The notes under the pieces are model-generated. The model searched no databases. It worked only from the letters and a program-made list of their open reading frames with translations, and was not told where the DNA came from. The position numbers and the translations under genes are program-made. Shown here one piece after another: positions 1 to 10,900 of a DNA stretch of 64,000 nucleotides (the first letter of the stretch is position 1; each line of letters begins with the position of its first letter). This DNA comes from Nocardia nova SH22a (GTDB lineage Bacteria; Actinomycetota; Actinomycetes; Mycobacteriales; Mycobacteriaceae). The stretch covers positions 682,001 through 746,000 of the forward strand of contig NZ_CP006850.1 of assembly GCF_000523235.1 (NCBI RefSeq), read 5' to 3'.

Positions 1-1
1 T

Positions 2-439
2 TCAGCGGTCAACGACACCACTCGTGAGGTGGGCGGCACCCTCGGCGTCGCGGTCCTCGGGTCGATCATGACCTCGGTCTACACCCAGCGAGTCGGCGCC
101 CGCATCGACGGGATTCCCGACGCCATCATGAATCCCACGCAGAAGAGTCTCGCCCGCGATACCCCCATCAGCGTGCTCGAGATCGTGAAGGCCCCGATCA
201 GCCCGTTCTTCGCCGGTGCGAAGGCCGACCTCGTGCACAGCATGAAGGTGGCCGCCCTGGCCGGATCGACAGCGGCCTCCTGGGCGGCGGTCGGGGCGTT
301 GCTCACCTGTGCGGCGTTGGTCGCGGCCGTGCTCCCGTGGAAGCCCGAACGCGGTGCGTCCCTGCTGCTCGGCCGGGCCGACGAGCCTGCGGGAAATACT
401 GCCCTGGCTGACGATGCCGAAACGGTCCGCACCGCATAG
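2..439 (+). CDS. DHA2-family MFS drug exporter, C-terminal end (partial)
   Basis: The frame is open from the window edge to the TAG at 437-439, so this is the last 145 or so codons of a gene that begins outside the window. It starts with the string SAVNDTTREVGGTLGVAVLG, which is the late conserved segment of 14-TM DHA2 (EmrB/QacA-like) proton-driven exporters. One more hydrophobic helix follows (about AVGALLTCAALVAAVLPW), then a short polar cytoplasmic tail. The family exports lipophilic drugs and cations from the plasma membrane; the substrate cannot be told from the tail alone. It converges with the phoU gene downstream. Confidence 0.8.
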   Translation, partial: SAVNDTTREVGGTLGVAVLGSIMTSVYTQRVGARIDGIPDAIMNPTQKSLARDTPISVLEIVKAPISPFFAGAKADLVHSMKVAALAGSTAASWAAVGALLTCAALVAAVLPWKPERGASLLLGRADEPAGNTALADDAETVRTA

Positions 440-522
440 CGATTCGACCTGAAACCGGCCGCGTGAACTCGACAGCTGTCGACTTCGCGCGGCCGATTTC
501 CGTACCAGCGTGCGGGGGAAGC

Positions 523-1185
523 TCAGTCCTGGGCGTCGGGGTCCGGGGGAAGTACGCCGGTCACCAGGAACACCACGCGGCGCCCGATCTCCACGGCATG
601 GTCGGCGAAGCGCTCGTAGTAGCGGCCCAGCAGCGTGACATCGACGGCCGCGGCGACGCCGTGCTTCCATTCCCGGTCCATCAGCAGCGAGAACAGGTGG
701 CGGTGCAGATCGTCCATCGCCTCGTCGTCCTCGTTGAGCTGCGCGGCCCGCTCGGGATCGCGCGATTCGAGGACCTCCTTGGCGGCCGCACCCATATTCA
801 CCGCGATCCGGCCCATTTCGGCGAAGTAGCCGTTGACGGCCTCCGGAAGGGCGTGGTTGGGGTGGCGCCGCCGGGCGACCTTGGCGACGTGCAGTGCCAG
901 CACGCCCATGCGGTTCACATCGGCCACGATCTGGATCGCGCTGACCACCTGGCGCAGATCACCGGCGACGGGCGCCTGCAGCGCCAGCAGTGCGAAGGCC
1001 TTCTCCTCGGCCTGCGAGATCATCTCGGCGATCCGGTCGGACTCGGAGATCACCTGCTCGGCCAGCACGATATCGGCCTGCAGCAGGGCCTGGGTGGCCT
1101 GCTCCATGGCCGTACCGGCCAGTCCGGCCATCTCGCCGAGCATATCGGCGAGATCGGCCATTTGTTCGTTGTAGATGACACGCAT
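523..1185 (-). CDS. phoU: PhoU-family phosphate signalling protein
   Basis: The protein is 220 aa, the normal PhoU length, and is made of two similar three-helix repeats. It starts [16 protein letters not shown] and has the acidic E/DxxxD-type metal-binding segments of the family (for example near [10 protein letters not shown] and DEAMDDLH). PhoU proteins couple the Pst phosphate transporter to a sensor kinase and promote persister-type tolerance in mycobacteria, where they are called PhoY. No pst genes are visible nearby. The LCP gene lies upstream on the same strand with an 87-nt gap, matching the mycobacterial phoY2 neighbourhood. ATG at 1183-1185 is the first start in frame with the family N-terminus. 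Confidence 0.92.
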   Translation of the reverse strand: MRVIYNEQMADLADMLGEMAGLAGTAMEQATQALLQADIVLAEQVISESDRIAEMISQAEEKAFALLALQAPVAGDLRQVVSAIQIVADVNRMGVLALHVAKVARRRHPNHALPEAVNGYFAEMGRIAVNMGAAAKEVLESRDPERAAQLNEDDEAMDDLHRHLFSLLMDREWKHGVAAAVDVTLLGRYYERFADHAVEIGRRVVFLVTGVLPPDPDAQD

Positions 1186-1272
1186 GAAACCAAAGACTAG
1201 TCAGCGGTGCTGACCAAGTCACGAACGGTGGGTGAATCATCGGTGCCACCCGATTGCGCAGGTGGGCGGGGG

Positions 1273-3816
1273 TCACTTACACAGATCGTCGGCGGCGTTG
1301 ACGTGTTCCAGATCGGAGGGCAGTGCCACCGGTTCGGTGGAATCGGCGGCGCCCGCCGGTGCCGGAACCGGGGAACCGAACGGTGTCGGGGTGCCGACGG
1401 TGCCGGAGTAGTCCGTTCCGAGCGCCACCTCGACGATGCTGCCGAGTCCGGTGGCGACGGCGAACTTGGCGCCCGGCAGGGACGAGGCGACCGTGGCCGC
1501 CTCCGCCTCGTGACCGGGCGAGTACCGCACGGTGGTGGTGTCGACCGTGCCGCCGGAATAGTTGCCGACGTTGTAGATCTGGAATCCCTCGGCGGCGATC
1601 TTGGTCGCCGCGGTACCGGCCACACCGGTCAGGCCCGATCCGTTGGATACCTGCACCGACACCGTACTGGGGTCGACCGCGCTGAGCTGCGGCGGAGCGG
1701 GCGGCTGGCTGGGTTTCGGCGCCTCGGGCGCCTTCTTCTCACCGGGCAGCGGCTGGTCGTCGATGACCGCCTGGAAGATCGCCTTGATATCGGATTCGCG
1801 CGGGATCTCGTTGCCGTAGGAGGTGGTGCCGGCGGTCGGCACGGTGAGGAACGTGATGGCGCCCGCGTCCATCTTCTGCATCGACCGGCCCAGCATCAGC
1901 AGATCCCTGGTGGTCACGTGATCCATGAACGCGTGACTGCTGAACGCGTTGATGAAGCCGTTGAGCTTGCCGATATCGAACAGCACCTTCGACGAGAGCG
2001 CGCCGCGCAGCAACGAGGACAGGAACAGCTGCTGGCGATGAATGCGGTCGTAGTCGCTGCGCTCCTCGCCCTGAACATGGCGTGCGCGTACGTAATCCAA
2101 GGCGACCGGACCGTTGAGCTTCTGTCGTCCCGCATTCGGCAGGACGGTGCCGAGTTCCTCGTCGATCAGCGGCCGGTTGGTACACACCTCGACGCCGCCG
2201 ATGGTGTCGACCATCGATTGGAAGCCGCTGAAATCGATGCCGACGAAATGGTTGATGTTCAACCCCGACATCTTCTGGATCACCTTCGTCAGGCACTTCG
2301 GCCCGCCGAGAGCGTAGGTGGCGTTGAGCTTGTCGCCGGTCGCGGCGGGGAATTTCGCGTCGGTGTACTTGGCCTTGTCGTTGTCCCAGCCCTCGCATTC
2401 GGGCCGGCTCACATCGAGATCGCGGGGGAACGACACCGCCACGACCCGAGACCGGTTGGCCGGTACGTGGACCAGCATCACGGTGTCCGACCGCGCGCCC
2501 TCGGCGTCGTCGGTGGTACCGGCGCCGAGCTGACTGTCCACCCCGGCGCGGGTGTCGGTGCCGACGATCAGGAAGTTCTCGTCACCGGTCTGACCGGCGG
2601 CGTCGACCACATCGGCGGAGTTCTGGTCCAGCGCCGACACCTGGGTGAAGCCGTTGTCGGTGGCGCGCAGGTAATTCCAGCCGACTCCGGTCGCCAGCAG
2701 GGCGATCACCGCGCAGACCGTCGAGGCGGAGCGGCCCGCGACCCGGACACGGCGGCGGCGTCGCTGCCTGCTCGCGGCCAGCCGGGAGAGTTTCGGTTTC
2801 TCCTCCGGTTCCGCCTCGGTGACCGAAGGTGTTGCGGCTGAGCCGGATTCGTCGTCCGGCATGGGGAGTTGATCGGTGACCTGTTCGGCCACGGGCGCCT
2901 GTCGCGCGGCGGGTGCGTCCGGGGCCCGGTATGCGGTGGTGGGCGCGGCGTCGGCGGCGGCCGCCGGAGTGGCTGCGGCACCGGGCTTTCCGGGCGGTGC
3001 GGCCGGTACTCGCCCGGCGGCGGGCGCCTGTGATTCGGCCGCGGGGGGTGGTGGTGTGGGTGGCGGTGATGCCGCGGCTCGGCGCTGCTCGGCGGTGTTA
3101 CGACGCTGTGCCGGGCGTTTCCCGCGAGTGGTCTGCTCCGGACCGGCGGCGCGATTGGCTTGTGCCGCACGAGGATCGGCGCTCCTGCGCCCGCGCGGGG
3201 GAGTGCCGGGAGGCTCGGCCGCGTCCGGGGCGGCGGCGCGTCCGGGGGCCGTGGGAGGTGTATTGCGTGCGGGATTCGCCGATTCCCCTGAACGGGGTGC
3301 CGCAGCGCGGCCCGGAGGTGCGGCGTTCCGGCCAGGTGGTGCGGTAGGAGGTTGAGCGTTTCGACCGGGTGGTGCGGCAGGCGGCTGAGCGTTCCGGGCA
3401 GGTGGTGTGGCAGGCGGCTGGTTCCGGCCGGGGGGCGCGGCGGGAGGTTGAGCGTTCCGGCCGCGGGGTGCGGTGCGGTTCGCTCCGGTCGATGCCGCCG
3501 TCCGCGCGGCGTTATCCGTTGTACGGCTGTGGTTTCCGGGCTGACGCGCCTCGCGTTCGGGTTGCGCGGCGCGTCCGGCGCCGCGTGCGGCCCGCCCACC
3601 GTCTCCGGCGTCGTCCTTGCGCCGCCGGGTGGTGCGCTCGCTGTCGACCCGCTGCACCAGATCCTGGACGGTCAGCTGCTTGGTGGGTTTCGGCTCGTCC
3701 GTGCGCCGATTGCGAGGGGTGCCGGCGTTCTCGCCGGACTCGGGGCCTGGGTAGCGCTCCCAGGGTGCGCGACCTCCGGGCCGGGACGCACGCCCGCGCC
3801 GATCGTCGTCACCCAC
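1273..3816 (-). CDS. LytR-CpsA-Psr (LCP) cell-wall ligase with long disordered N-terminus and LytR_C domain
   Basis: This 847-aa protein attaches polymers such as arabinogalactan to peptidoglycan at the outer face of the membrane. Residues 1 to about 365 are a Pro/Ala/Arg-rich, apparently disordered cytoplasmic region with short PPGRN-type repeats. One membrane helix follows (around VCAVIALLATGVGW), then the LCP catalytic domain (SFPRD, NATYALGG, YVRARH, conserved Arg/Asp) at roughly 450-640, and a C-terminal LytR_C domain (VQVSNGSGLTGVA). GTG 3816 is preferred over TTG 3819 because a GAGG ribosome site sits 7 nt before it. Typical LCP proteins are 300-500 aa, so the excess is all in the N-terminal tail. 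It lies between phoU and dusB. Confidence 0.9.
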   Translation of the reverse strand: MGDDDRRGRASRPGGRAPWERYPGPESGENAGTPRNRRTDEPKPTKQLTVQDLVQRVDSERTTRRRKDDAGDGGRAARGAGRAAQPEREARQPGNHSRTTDNAARTAASTGANRTAPRGRNAQPPAAPPGRNQPPATPPARNAQPPAAPPGRNAQPPTAPPGRNAAPPGRAAAPRSGESANPARNTPPTAPGRAAAPDAAEPPGTPPRGRRSADPRAAQANRAAGPEQTTRGKRPAQRRNTAEQRRAAASPPPTPPPPAAESQAPAAGRVPAAPPGKPGAAATPAAAADAAPTTAYRAPDAPAARQAPVAEQVTDQLPMPDDESGSAATPSVTEAEPEEKPKLSRLAASRQRRRRRVRVAGRSASTVCAVIALLATGVGWNYLRATDNGFTQVSALDQNSADVVDAAGQTGDENFLIVGTDTRAGVDSQLGAGTTDDAEGARSDTVMLVHVPANRSRVVAVSFPRDLDVSRPECEGWDNDKAKYTDAKFPAATGDKLNATYALGGPKCLTKVIQKMSGLNINHFVGIDFSGFQSMVDTIGGVEVCTNRPLIDEELGTVLPNAGRQKLNGPVALDYVRARHVQGEERSDYDRIHRQQLFLSSLLRGALSSKVLFDIGKLNGFINAFSSHAFMDHVTTRDLLMLGRSMQKMDAGAITFLTVPTAGTTSYGNEIPRESDIKAIFQAVIDDQPLPGEKKAPEAPKPSQPPAPPQLSAVDPSTVSVQVSNGSGLTGVAGTAATKIAAEGFQIYNVGNYSGGTVDTTTVRYSPGHEAEAATVASSLPGAKFAVATGLGSIVEVALGTDYSGTVGTPTPFGSPVPAPAGAADSTEPVALPSDLEHVNAADDLCK

Positions 3817-3966
3817 CAACGAACCTCACTTCACGTCATTACTTCGGCACAACCGCATGCGCGGGCAGCACCGGTTGCAGCGGCCCCCGCCATGATAACG
3901 ATTACGGCACAGTTGGCCACTTCTAAACCAGTATTAACTGTCCGCGCAGGTCGGAGAGTATTTGCA

Positions 3967-5118
3967 TCAGCCTCCGCTGTGCATGACATCGGCGGCCGCC
4001 GGAACCGTCCGATCTTCCGGATCGTCGAGCCATCCCTCCGGCAACACCACCTTCGCGGCCGGGGAACCCTGGCGTCCGCGCGGGCCCTGAGCGTCCGCGG
4101 GGAACGGGACGTCGGGCGGAAGCTGGTCGATGAGTTCGCGCAGCCGGGTGAGACTGCTCACGGTGGCGAAACTGCGGCGCAGTTGCGAGCCGAGCGGGAA
4201 CCCCATGAAGTACCAGGCCATGTGTTTGCGGATATCGCGCATGGCCTTGTCCTCGCCGTCGTGGTCGACGAGCAGGGTGGCGTGCCGGTAGAGGATCTCG
4301 CCGACCCGGCCCAGCCGCGGGCCCTCGGGGACCGGCTCACCGCGCAGCGCGGCGCTGAGTTCGGCGAACAGCCAGGGGCGGCCGAGGCAGCCGCGTCCGA
4401 CGACCACACCGTCGCAACCGGTTTCGGCGATCATCGCCAAAGCGTCGGCGGCGGAGAAGATATCGCCGTTGCCGAGTACCGGAATGGTGGTGACGGCTTC
4501 CTTGAGCCGGGCGATGGCCGACCAGTCGGCCTGCCCGGAATACAGCTGGGCGGCCGTGCGAGCGTGCAGTGACACCGCGGCCGCGCCCTCGGCCTCGGCG
4601 ATGCGGCCGGTGTCGAGATAGGTGAGATGGTCGTCGTCGATGCCGATGCGGAACTTGAAGGTCACCGGAACGCCCGCGGGTTCGGCCGCGGCGACCATCT
4701 CGCGGACGATGTCGGCGAACAACCGGCGCTTGTAGGGCAGCGCGGCGCCGCCGCCGAGCCGGGTCACCTTCTTCACCGGGCAGCCGAGATTCATATCGAT
4801 GTGATCGGCCCAGCCCTCGCCCACGATGATGCGGACCGCCTCGCCGAGCGTCTTCGGATCCACCCCGTAGAGCTGCATCGAGCGCGGCTGCTCGTCGGCG
4901 TCGAAGGACATCATGTGCAGTGTCTTCTCGTGCCGCTCCACCACCGCCCGGGCGGTGATCATCTCGCAGACGTAGATGGAGGTCCGGCTGCCGAACTCCC
5001 GGCACAACTTCCGGAAGGCGACATTGGTGATGCCCGCCATCGGCGCGAGCACCACCGGCGGATCGACCGGATAGGGGCCGATTCGCAGAGGCGTGCGTGC
5101 GTCGAGGGCGACAGTCAT
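3967..5118 (-). CDS. dusB: tRNA-dihydrouridine synthase (DusB/Nifr3 family)
   Basis: This is a 383-aa FMN-dependent TIM-barrel enzyme that reduces uridine to dihydrouridine in tRNA D-loops, using NADPH. Family marks are LAPMAGITNVAFR near residue 25, the substrate-binding Cys113 within NLGCPVKKVTRLGGG, the KFRIGIDD segment and the phosphate-binding GNGDI and GVVVGRGCLGRPW motifs. Length and start (ATG 5118) are standard. It precedes the LCP gene on the same strand. In M. tuberculosis the neighbour on its other side is desA1, but here a 25-kb gene cluster intervenes. Confidence 0.95.
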   Translation of the reverse strand: MTVALDARTPLRIGPYPVDPPVVLAPMAGITNVAFRKLCREFGSRTSIYVCEMITARAVVERHEKTLHMMSFDADEQPRSMQLYGVDPKTLGEAVRIIVGEGWADHIDMNLGCPVKKVTRLGGGAALPYKRRLFADIVREMVAAAEPAGVPVTFKFRIGIDDDHLTYLDTGRIAEAEGAAAVSLHARTAAQLYSGQADWSAIARLKEAVTTIPVLGNGDIFSAADALAMIAETGCDGVVVGRGCLGRPWLFAELSAALRGEPVPEGPRLGRVGEILYRHATLLVDHDGEDKAMRDIRKHMAWYFMGFPLGSQLRRSFATVSSLTRLRELIDQLPPDVPFPADAQGPRGRQGSPAAKVVLPEGWLDDPEDRTVPAAADVMHSGG

Positions 5119-5415
5119 GATCTCCAGTGTCCCAGAGTGCGCGGCGTGGTCGGTCTCACGCCCGGATCGGACCGCGACCCGGCCCGCTCGATGTTCAACT
5201 GCGAACTTTACCGAATTATGCGACGTCGGTTAAATTGGCGCAGCCAGACGAGGAGTCGGTCTGCGATAGAGGGGGATTTTTCTCGAGCCGGTCGGATATG
5301 GCTTCCGTGAAATGAATACGGCCTTTTTCTGGTGCCTGTTGCCAGGTCGCGAGCGGTTCCTCGAATTCTTCCCCTGCGAAATACGAAATCTATCAACAGA
5401 AGAGGAACGGCGGAT
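5119..5415. promoter_or_regulatory. Divergent intergenic region (dusB / biosynthetic cluster) with a GTTCAACTG half-site
   Basis: This 297-nt gap separates dusB (minus) from the first cluster gene (plus). It contains GTTCAACTG at 5193-5201, identical to the left half of the StrR-like operator found at 24642-24670, followed by an AT-richer stretch (about 5206-5235). No matching right half sits 11 nt away, so it is at best a half-site. A GTTC/GAAC inverted pair lies inside it (5193-5206). A purine-rich ribosome site (AGAGGAAC) precedes the ATG at 5416. No open frame in the gap looks like a gene. Confidence 0.4.
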
Positions 5416-6201
5416 ATGACCGACGTCGAAACTGCTGACGAAAAGATTCGATCCGCACAAGCCATCATCGATGCGCTGGATGCACCCGAAATTTCTCCGG
5501 ACAGTGCCGTAGAGGAAATTCACCAGGGATTGTTCGCACGGCTCGACCATTCCATCGGCGCGCTGTGGGAGGAGGCGAACCGCAGCCGGTTGTGGCGGCA
5601 TCTGCTCGAGGAAGACATCGACATCTCCCTCTACGGCGCGGTGATGACCCAGATCTACCACTACGCGCGGCACAACTCGATCAATCAGGCGGTCGCCGCC
5701 TTCCGGGCCACCCCCGAGGACACCGATCTGCTTCGCTACGCCTACAAGCACGCCCGGGAAGAACTCGGGCACGAGAAGTTCGCGGTGCACGACCTGCGCG
5801 CGATCGGCGTGCTCGGGCCCGACGAGCAGATCACCGAGAGCCCGGTGATCGCGAACCAGGCACTGGTCCGCTATCTGTACGGCGTCGCGCTGTGTGACGG
5901 CCCGATCCCGCGGCTGGGATATTCGTACTGGGCGGAATCGGTCGAGCCGCACATGCGTCCGCTGCTGCAGCGGCTGCGCGAGACCCTGGGGCTCACCGAC
6001 AACGAGATGACGTTCTTCGAGGCCCACGGCGACATCGACGTGCGGCACTTCGAGGACGTCAAACGGGCCATCACCCGTGCGGTCCGGACACCCGAGCAGG
6101 CCGATGCGGTGCACGGTGTGGCGGTCACGACCCTGTGGCTGACGATCTCACTGCTCGATCAGACCTACGATCGCTGGCTCGCCCGGAACTCGGAGCGATG
6201 A
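5416..6201 (+). CDS. Haem-oxygenase-like diiron oxidase (HDO), UndA-like
   Basis: This 261-aa all-helical protein is of the 'iron-containing redox enzyme' family (TENA/haem-oxygenase fold, non-haem diiron). Candidate metal ligands are E116 and H119 (EELGH), E174, and the signature Hx3Dx2H formed by H204, D208 and H211. As I recall the family, UndA uses E101/H104/E159/H194 with the same E-x2-H spacing and the same 58-residue gap to the next Glu. HDOs decarboxylate, fragment or N-oxygenate acyl or amino substrates; UndA makes 1-alkenes from fatty acids. ATG 5416 is chosen over the longer frame from 5332 because AGAGGAAC lies just upstream. Its stop overlaps the next start (ATGA), so it is translationally coupled to the PKS genes. 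Family call is firm; the reaction is inference. Confidence 0.8.
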   Translation: MTDVETADEKIRSAQAIIDALDAPEISPDSAVEEIHQGLFARLDHSIGALWEEANRSRLWRHLLEEDIDISLYGAVMTQIYHYARHNSINQAVAAFRATPEDTDLLRYAYKHAREELGHEKFAVHDLRAIGVLGPDEQITESPVIANQALVRYLYGVALCDGPIPRLGYSYWAESVEPHMRPLLQRLRETLGLTDNEMTFFEAHGDIDVRHFEDVKRAITRAVRTPEQADAVHGVAVTTLWLTISLLDQTYDRWLARNSER

Positions 6202-7919
6202 CGACCACGGGGGACCCGACGGCAGGCCATATCGCGATCATCGGCACGGCCTGCCGTTATCCGGGCGATGTCGAGTCGCCGGAGCAACTATGGGATCTGG
6301 TCGCCTCCGGTCGCGACGCCGTCACCACGGTCCCCCGTGACCGAGGATGGCCGCTCGATCGGATCTATGCCCCGGGCGGGGCGGGGCCGGGCGGCACGTA
6401 CACCATCGAGGGTGGATTCCTGCGCGATCCGGCCGGATTCGACGCCGAATTCTTCGGTATCCGTCCCGACGACGCGGTCACGGTGGATCCGCAGCAACGG
6501 CTGCTGCTCGAGGTGGCGTGGGAGGCGATCGAGCGCGCCGGAATCGCGCCGGAGGAACTGCGCGGATCGGATACCGGCACATTCGTCGGGCTGGTCGGCA
6601 ACGACTACGGGGCACTGCTGGCGCGGACTCCGGAATTCTCCGGCCGGGTCGCGGCCGGAAATCTCGGGCAGTTCGCGTCGGGCCGGGTGGCGTGCACCCT
6701 CGGGCTGGAAGGACCGGCGATGACGCTGGACACCGGCTGCTCGTCGTCGCTGGTCGCGGTGCATCAGGCGGTGCGTGCGCTGCGCGGCGGCGATTGTGCG
6801 ATGGCGCTGGCCGGTGGTGCGACGGTCATGGCGACGCCGCAGTCGTTCATCGAATCGTCCCAACTGCGACTGCTGGCTCCCGATGCGCGCTGCAAGGCGT
6901 TCTCGGCCGCCGCCGACGGCACGATCTGGGCCGAGGGCGCGGCGATGATCGCACTGGAGCGCCTGGCGGACGCCCGGCGCAACGGACATCCGGTACTCGC
7001 CGTCATCGAGGGCAGCGCGATCACCCAGTGCGGGTCGACCACCGGGCGGCCACAGCCGACGGTGAGCGCGGTGGAACGCGTCATCACCCGCGCCCTCGCG
7101 GACGCGGGCTCGACGACCGACCGGGTCGACGCGGTCGAGGGCCACGGTCTGGGGGCCGTGCTCGGCGATGCGGTGGAACTGGAAGTGTTGGCGGCCACGT
7201 ACGGACGAGACCGGCTCCGGCCGCTGTGGCTGGGGACGGTGAAGTCCAACTTCGGCAATGCGCAAGCCGCGGGCGCGATCGCGGGCATCGTCAAGATGGT
7301 GGCGGCCCTGCGGCACGGTGTGCTGCCCGCCACCCTGCACTGCGAAACCCCTTCGGCGGACACGGGATCGGTGCGCCCGCTGAGCCGATCGCGCGGCTGG
7401 CCCGCCCGCGACGGCGTCCGCCGATGCGGGATCACCTCCCTCGGCGGCAACGGCACCTACGCGCACCTGATCATGTCGGCGGCCGACGATGGCGACGCCT
7501 CGATGGGCGTCCCCCTGCGGACCAGCTTCGACCGGCGCCGATACTGGCCGACCGGGATCGAGCCGTCGGCCGAACCGGCTGCGCACCGGACGGCAGCCGT
7601 GGCCGTCTCCCCGGTTCCGCGGAATCCCGCCGCATCCGAGGCGGACGGCGTTGCCGCACAACCGGATCCGGACACTCCGGTCCTCGAGGCCGTGCGAATT
7701 CTGACCGCGCGGATCCTGTGTCACGACGACGCCGCGGCGGTGTCCATGGACCGCACCTTTCACGATCTCGGATTCGATTCCATTGCCCGAGTGGAACTGC
7801 GCAATCGATTGGCCACGCATTTCGGCTGGGTGATCCCGGTGACCGTCACTCTCGATCACCCCACGCCGAGGAAATTGGCAACGCACCTGACAGAACGGAT
7901 CGCACCCCGCGTCGCGTGA
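6198..7919 (+). CDS. Type I PKS protein: ketosynthase-ACP didomain with altered KS active site
   Basis: This 573-aa protein has a ketosynthase domain (about 12-435) joined by a linker to an acyl carrier protein (about 490-570) whose phosphopantetheine Ser is S528 (GFDSI). The KS has the nucleophile C181 (DTGCSSSL, normally DTACSSSL) and the first His, H316 (EGHGLG). The second catalytic position, normally His in KSNIGH, is Asn354 (KSNFGN). The usual GTNAHV segment is also changed (NGTYAHL). There is no AT domain. Loss of that His usually abolishes decarboxylative condensation, so the KS may transfer or hold a chain rather than extend it. It overlaps the HDO gene by 4 nt and is followed after 23 nt by the large PKS gene. 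Confidence 0.88.
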   Translation: MTTTGDPTAGHIAIIGTACRYPGDVESPEQLWDLVASGRDAVTTVPRDRGWPLDRIYAPGGAGPGGTYTIEGGFLRDPAGFDAEFFGIRPDDAVTVDPQQRLLLEVAWEAIERAGIAPEELRGSDTGTFVGLVGNDYGALLARTPEFSGRVAAGNLGQFASGRVACTLGLEGPAMTLDTGCSSSLVAVHQAVRALRGGDCAMALAGGATVMATPQSFIESSQLRLLAPDARCKAFSAAADGTIWAEGAAMIALERLADARRNGHPVLAVIEGSAITQCGSTTGRPQPTVSAVERVITRALADAGSTTDRVDAVEGHGLGAVLGDAVELEVLAATYGRDRLRPLWLGTVKSNFGNAQAAGAIAGIVKMVAALRHGVLPATLHCETPSADTGSVRPLSRSRGWPARDGVRRCGITSLGGNGTYAHLIMSAADDGDASMGVPLRTSFDRRRYWPTGIEPSAEPAAHRTAAVAVSPVPRNPAASEADGVAAQPDPDTPVLEAVRILTARILCHDDAAAVSMDRTFHDLGFDSIARVELRNRLATHFGWVIPVTVTLDHPTPRKLATHLTERIAPRVA

Positions 7920-7942
7920 CCGCCGCCTTCCGGGAGGGAACT

Positions 7943-10900
7943 ATGCAACCGACCACCCTGGTCGATGTCCTCACAACATGGGAATCCGAGCGATCGGACA
8001 CCACCGCGTTCCGATATCTCGAATCCGGTGAAGTGGACGGTCCCGTCACCGAACTCACCTTCGGCGATCTCGGCCGACGCGCCCGAGCCATCGCCGCCGC
8101 CCTGCGCGAACGGGGTGCGGACGGAACCCGGGCATTACTCCTTTTTCCGCCGGGACTCGATTTCGTCGCCGGTTTCTTCGGCTGCCTCTACGGTTCGGTC
8201 GCCGCGGTTCCCGCACCGATCCCGCAATCGCACGACATCGATCGCGTATATCGGCGCTTGTCCCGCATCGTCGCCGACGCCGATATCCGTGTCGTACTCA
8301 CCACGGCCGCGGTACTCCCGGAACTCGTCGGCGCCGCCGAACACTTTCCCGGACTGTCGGAACTCGAGTGGCTGGCGATCGACGATATCGGTGCTGCGCC
8401 GACGGCATCCGCCGATATCGTCGTCGCCCCCGACGACATCGCGTTCATCCAGTACACCTCCGGTTCGACCTCCGATCCCCGCGGCGTCGTCGTCCGGCAT
8501 GCCAATCTTCTGCACAACCAGCGGATCATCGCGGAAACCTTCGGGCACACACCCGAAGCCGTCGAGTGCTGCGACGGGAATCTGTTCGTCAGCTGGTTGC
8601 CGGTCTTCCACGACATGGGGCTGATCGGCCCGGTGCTGCAGTCGGTCTACATGGGCGCCGCCTGCGTGCTCATGTCGCCGCGGCATTTCCTGGAACGCCC
8701 GCAGCGCTGGCTCGAGGCCGTGGCGCGGCACGGCGCTCATACCAGCGGTGCACCGAACTTCGGATACGAACTGTGCCTGCGCCGACCGCCCTCGCCGGAC
8801 GATCCGCTCGATCTGAGCCGCTGGCGCGTGGCGTTCAACGGCGCCGAACCGATTCGCACCGACACTCTCGCGCGATTCGCCGACACCTTCGCCGCCCACG
8901 GATTCCGCCGCGATTCGCCGACGCCGGTGTACGGCCTGGCCGAGGCCACGTTGCTGGTGTCCGGCCAGCAGCGTCGACGGCCGCCGACCGTGGCGCCGCG
9001 CCCCGACGCACGCGCCGAGGTCGTCGGCGTCGGCAGCGCACCGTCCGGTATGTCGATCGTGATCGCCGATCCGGCCGGGTCGACCGAATGCGCGGACGAC
9101 GAGATCGGCGAGATCTGGGTGGCCGGAACGAGTGTCTGCGTCGGTTATCTGGGCGAGCCCGAACGCAGCGCGGGCACTTTCGGCGCCGTGCTCGCCGACG
9201 GTCGCGGCGGATTCCTGCGCACCGGCGATCTGGGGTTCGTGCGCGACGGTGAGCTGTTCGTGACCGGTCGGCACAAGGACCTCCTGATCATCGACGGTGT
9301 CAATCACTATCCACAGGACATCGAACTGACCGCCGAGCGCGCGCACCCCCAGGTCCGGGCGGGATGTGTCGCCGCGTTCTCGATCGACCGGGAGCAGGGC
9401 GAGACCGCGATCGTGGTCGCCGAGGTGAAGACCGACGATGCCGAGATCCTGGCGACGATCGCCGCGGCCGTTCGCGGCGCGGTCAGCCGGGAACACCGCA
9501 TCCGGGTCGGATCGGTCGAGCTGATCCGCCCCGGAACGATCCCGAAGACCAGCAGCGGCAAGATCCAGCGGCAGCTCTGCCGGAACTCCTATCTGGCGGA
9601 CGGTCTCGCGACCTTCCCGTCCGTCGCGGCCCGGGAGCCGTCGTCCGGGCCCGATCCTGCCGCGGACCGCGTGGCGTCGTGGCTGGTGAGGGCCGTCGCG
9701 GACGCGGTGGGGATGACGCCCGAACGGATCAGCCCGACCTGTCCGCTGGCCGACCACGGTCTGGGATCGCGCGAACTCGTGGAGCTGGCGACGGCACTGT
9801 CCGCGGAAATCGGGCGCCCGGTCGACACCGCGCTGCTGTTCGAATATCCGACGATCGCCCAGCTCGCCGCGGCCCTGTCCGGCGCCGGTCGGCGCGAAGC
9901 GCAGCCGGTGGTCATCGCACACCACGACGACCCCATCGCCATCGTCGCCGCCGCATGCCGATTCCCCGGTGGCGCCGACGATCCCGGGCAGCTGTGGCGG
10001 CTGCTGGCCGACGGGCGCAGCGCGATCTCCGAGGTCCCGGCCGGGCGGTGGGGTGATCACGATCGCTACCTCGGCGAACCGGGGGAACCGGGTAAGACCT
10101 ATACGCTCAGCGGCGGATTCCTTTCCGACATAACAGGTTTCGATGCCGACTTCTTCGGCGTCAATCCGCGGGAAGCTGCCGCCATGGACCCGCAACAGCG
10201 GCTGCTGCTGGAACTGGCGTGGGAAGCGCTCGAGCGAACAGCGGGAGATCCGGCCGCCTTCGCGGGCACGGCCACCGGCGTGTTCATGGGATTGTTCGGC
10301 ACCGGCTATCTGGACGGCGTGGACACCACGCAGTGGGACGGTTACACCGCTACCGGCGTGGCCGGTAGCGTCGCCTCGGGCCGGATCGCCTATCTGCTGG
10401 GGCTCGAGGGGCCCGCGGTGACCGTCGACACCGCGTGTTCGTCCTCCTTGGCCGCGGTGCATCTCGCGGCACGCGCCCTGCGCGACCACGAATGCGATGT
10501 GGCCCTCGCCGGTGGTGCGACGCTGCTGGTCTCGCCGCGATTGCATATCGAATTCAGCCAGCTCGCGGTGTTGTCCCGCTCGGGCCGATGCGCGCCGTTC
10601 GGCTCGGAGGCCGACGGTGCCGTGTGGTCCGAGGGTGGCGGCGTGATCGTCCTGAAGCGGCTGGCCGACGCCCAGCGCGCCGGTGACCGGGTGCTGGCGA
10701 TCCTGCGCGGCTCGGCCATGAATCAGGACGGTCGCAGCCAAGGGCTGCAGGCGCCCAGCGTGTCCGCGCAGGAACAGGTCATTCGCTCGGCGCTGTCGGC
10801 CGCCGATCTGACACCCGACGATATCGACTACGTCGAAACCCACGGCACCGGAACGGAAATCGGCGACCGCATCGAAGCCGCCGCCCTGGCCCGCGCCTTC

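Noticed and set aside
2850-3480. Plus-strand Gly/Ala-rich frames opposite the LCP tail
   Set aside because: Low-complexity complements of Pro/Arg codons; no start signal or conservation visible.
5193-5235. Full StrR-like operator before the first cluster gene
   Set aside because: Only the left half-site matches; no right half at 11 nt, so it is reported as a half-site only.
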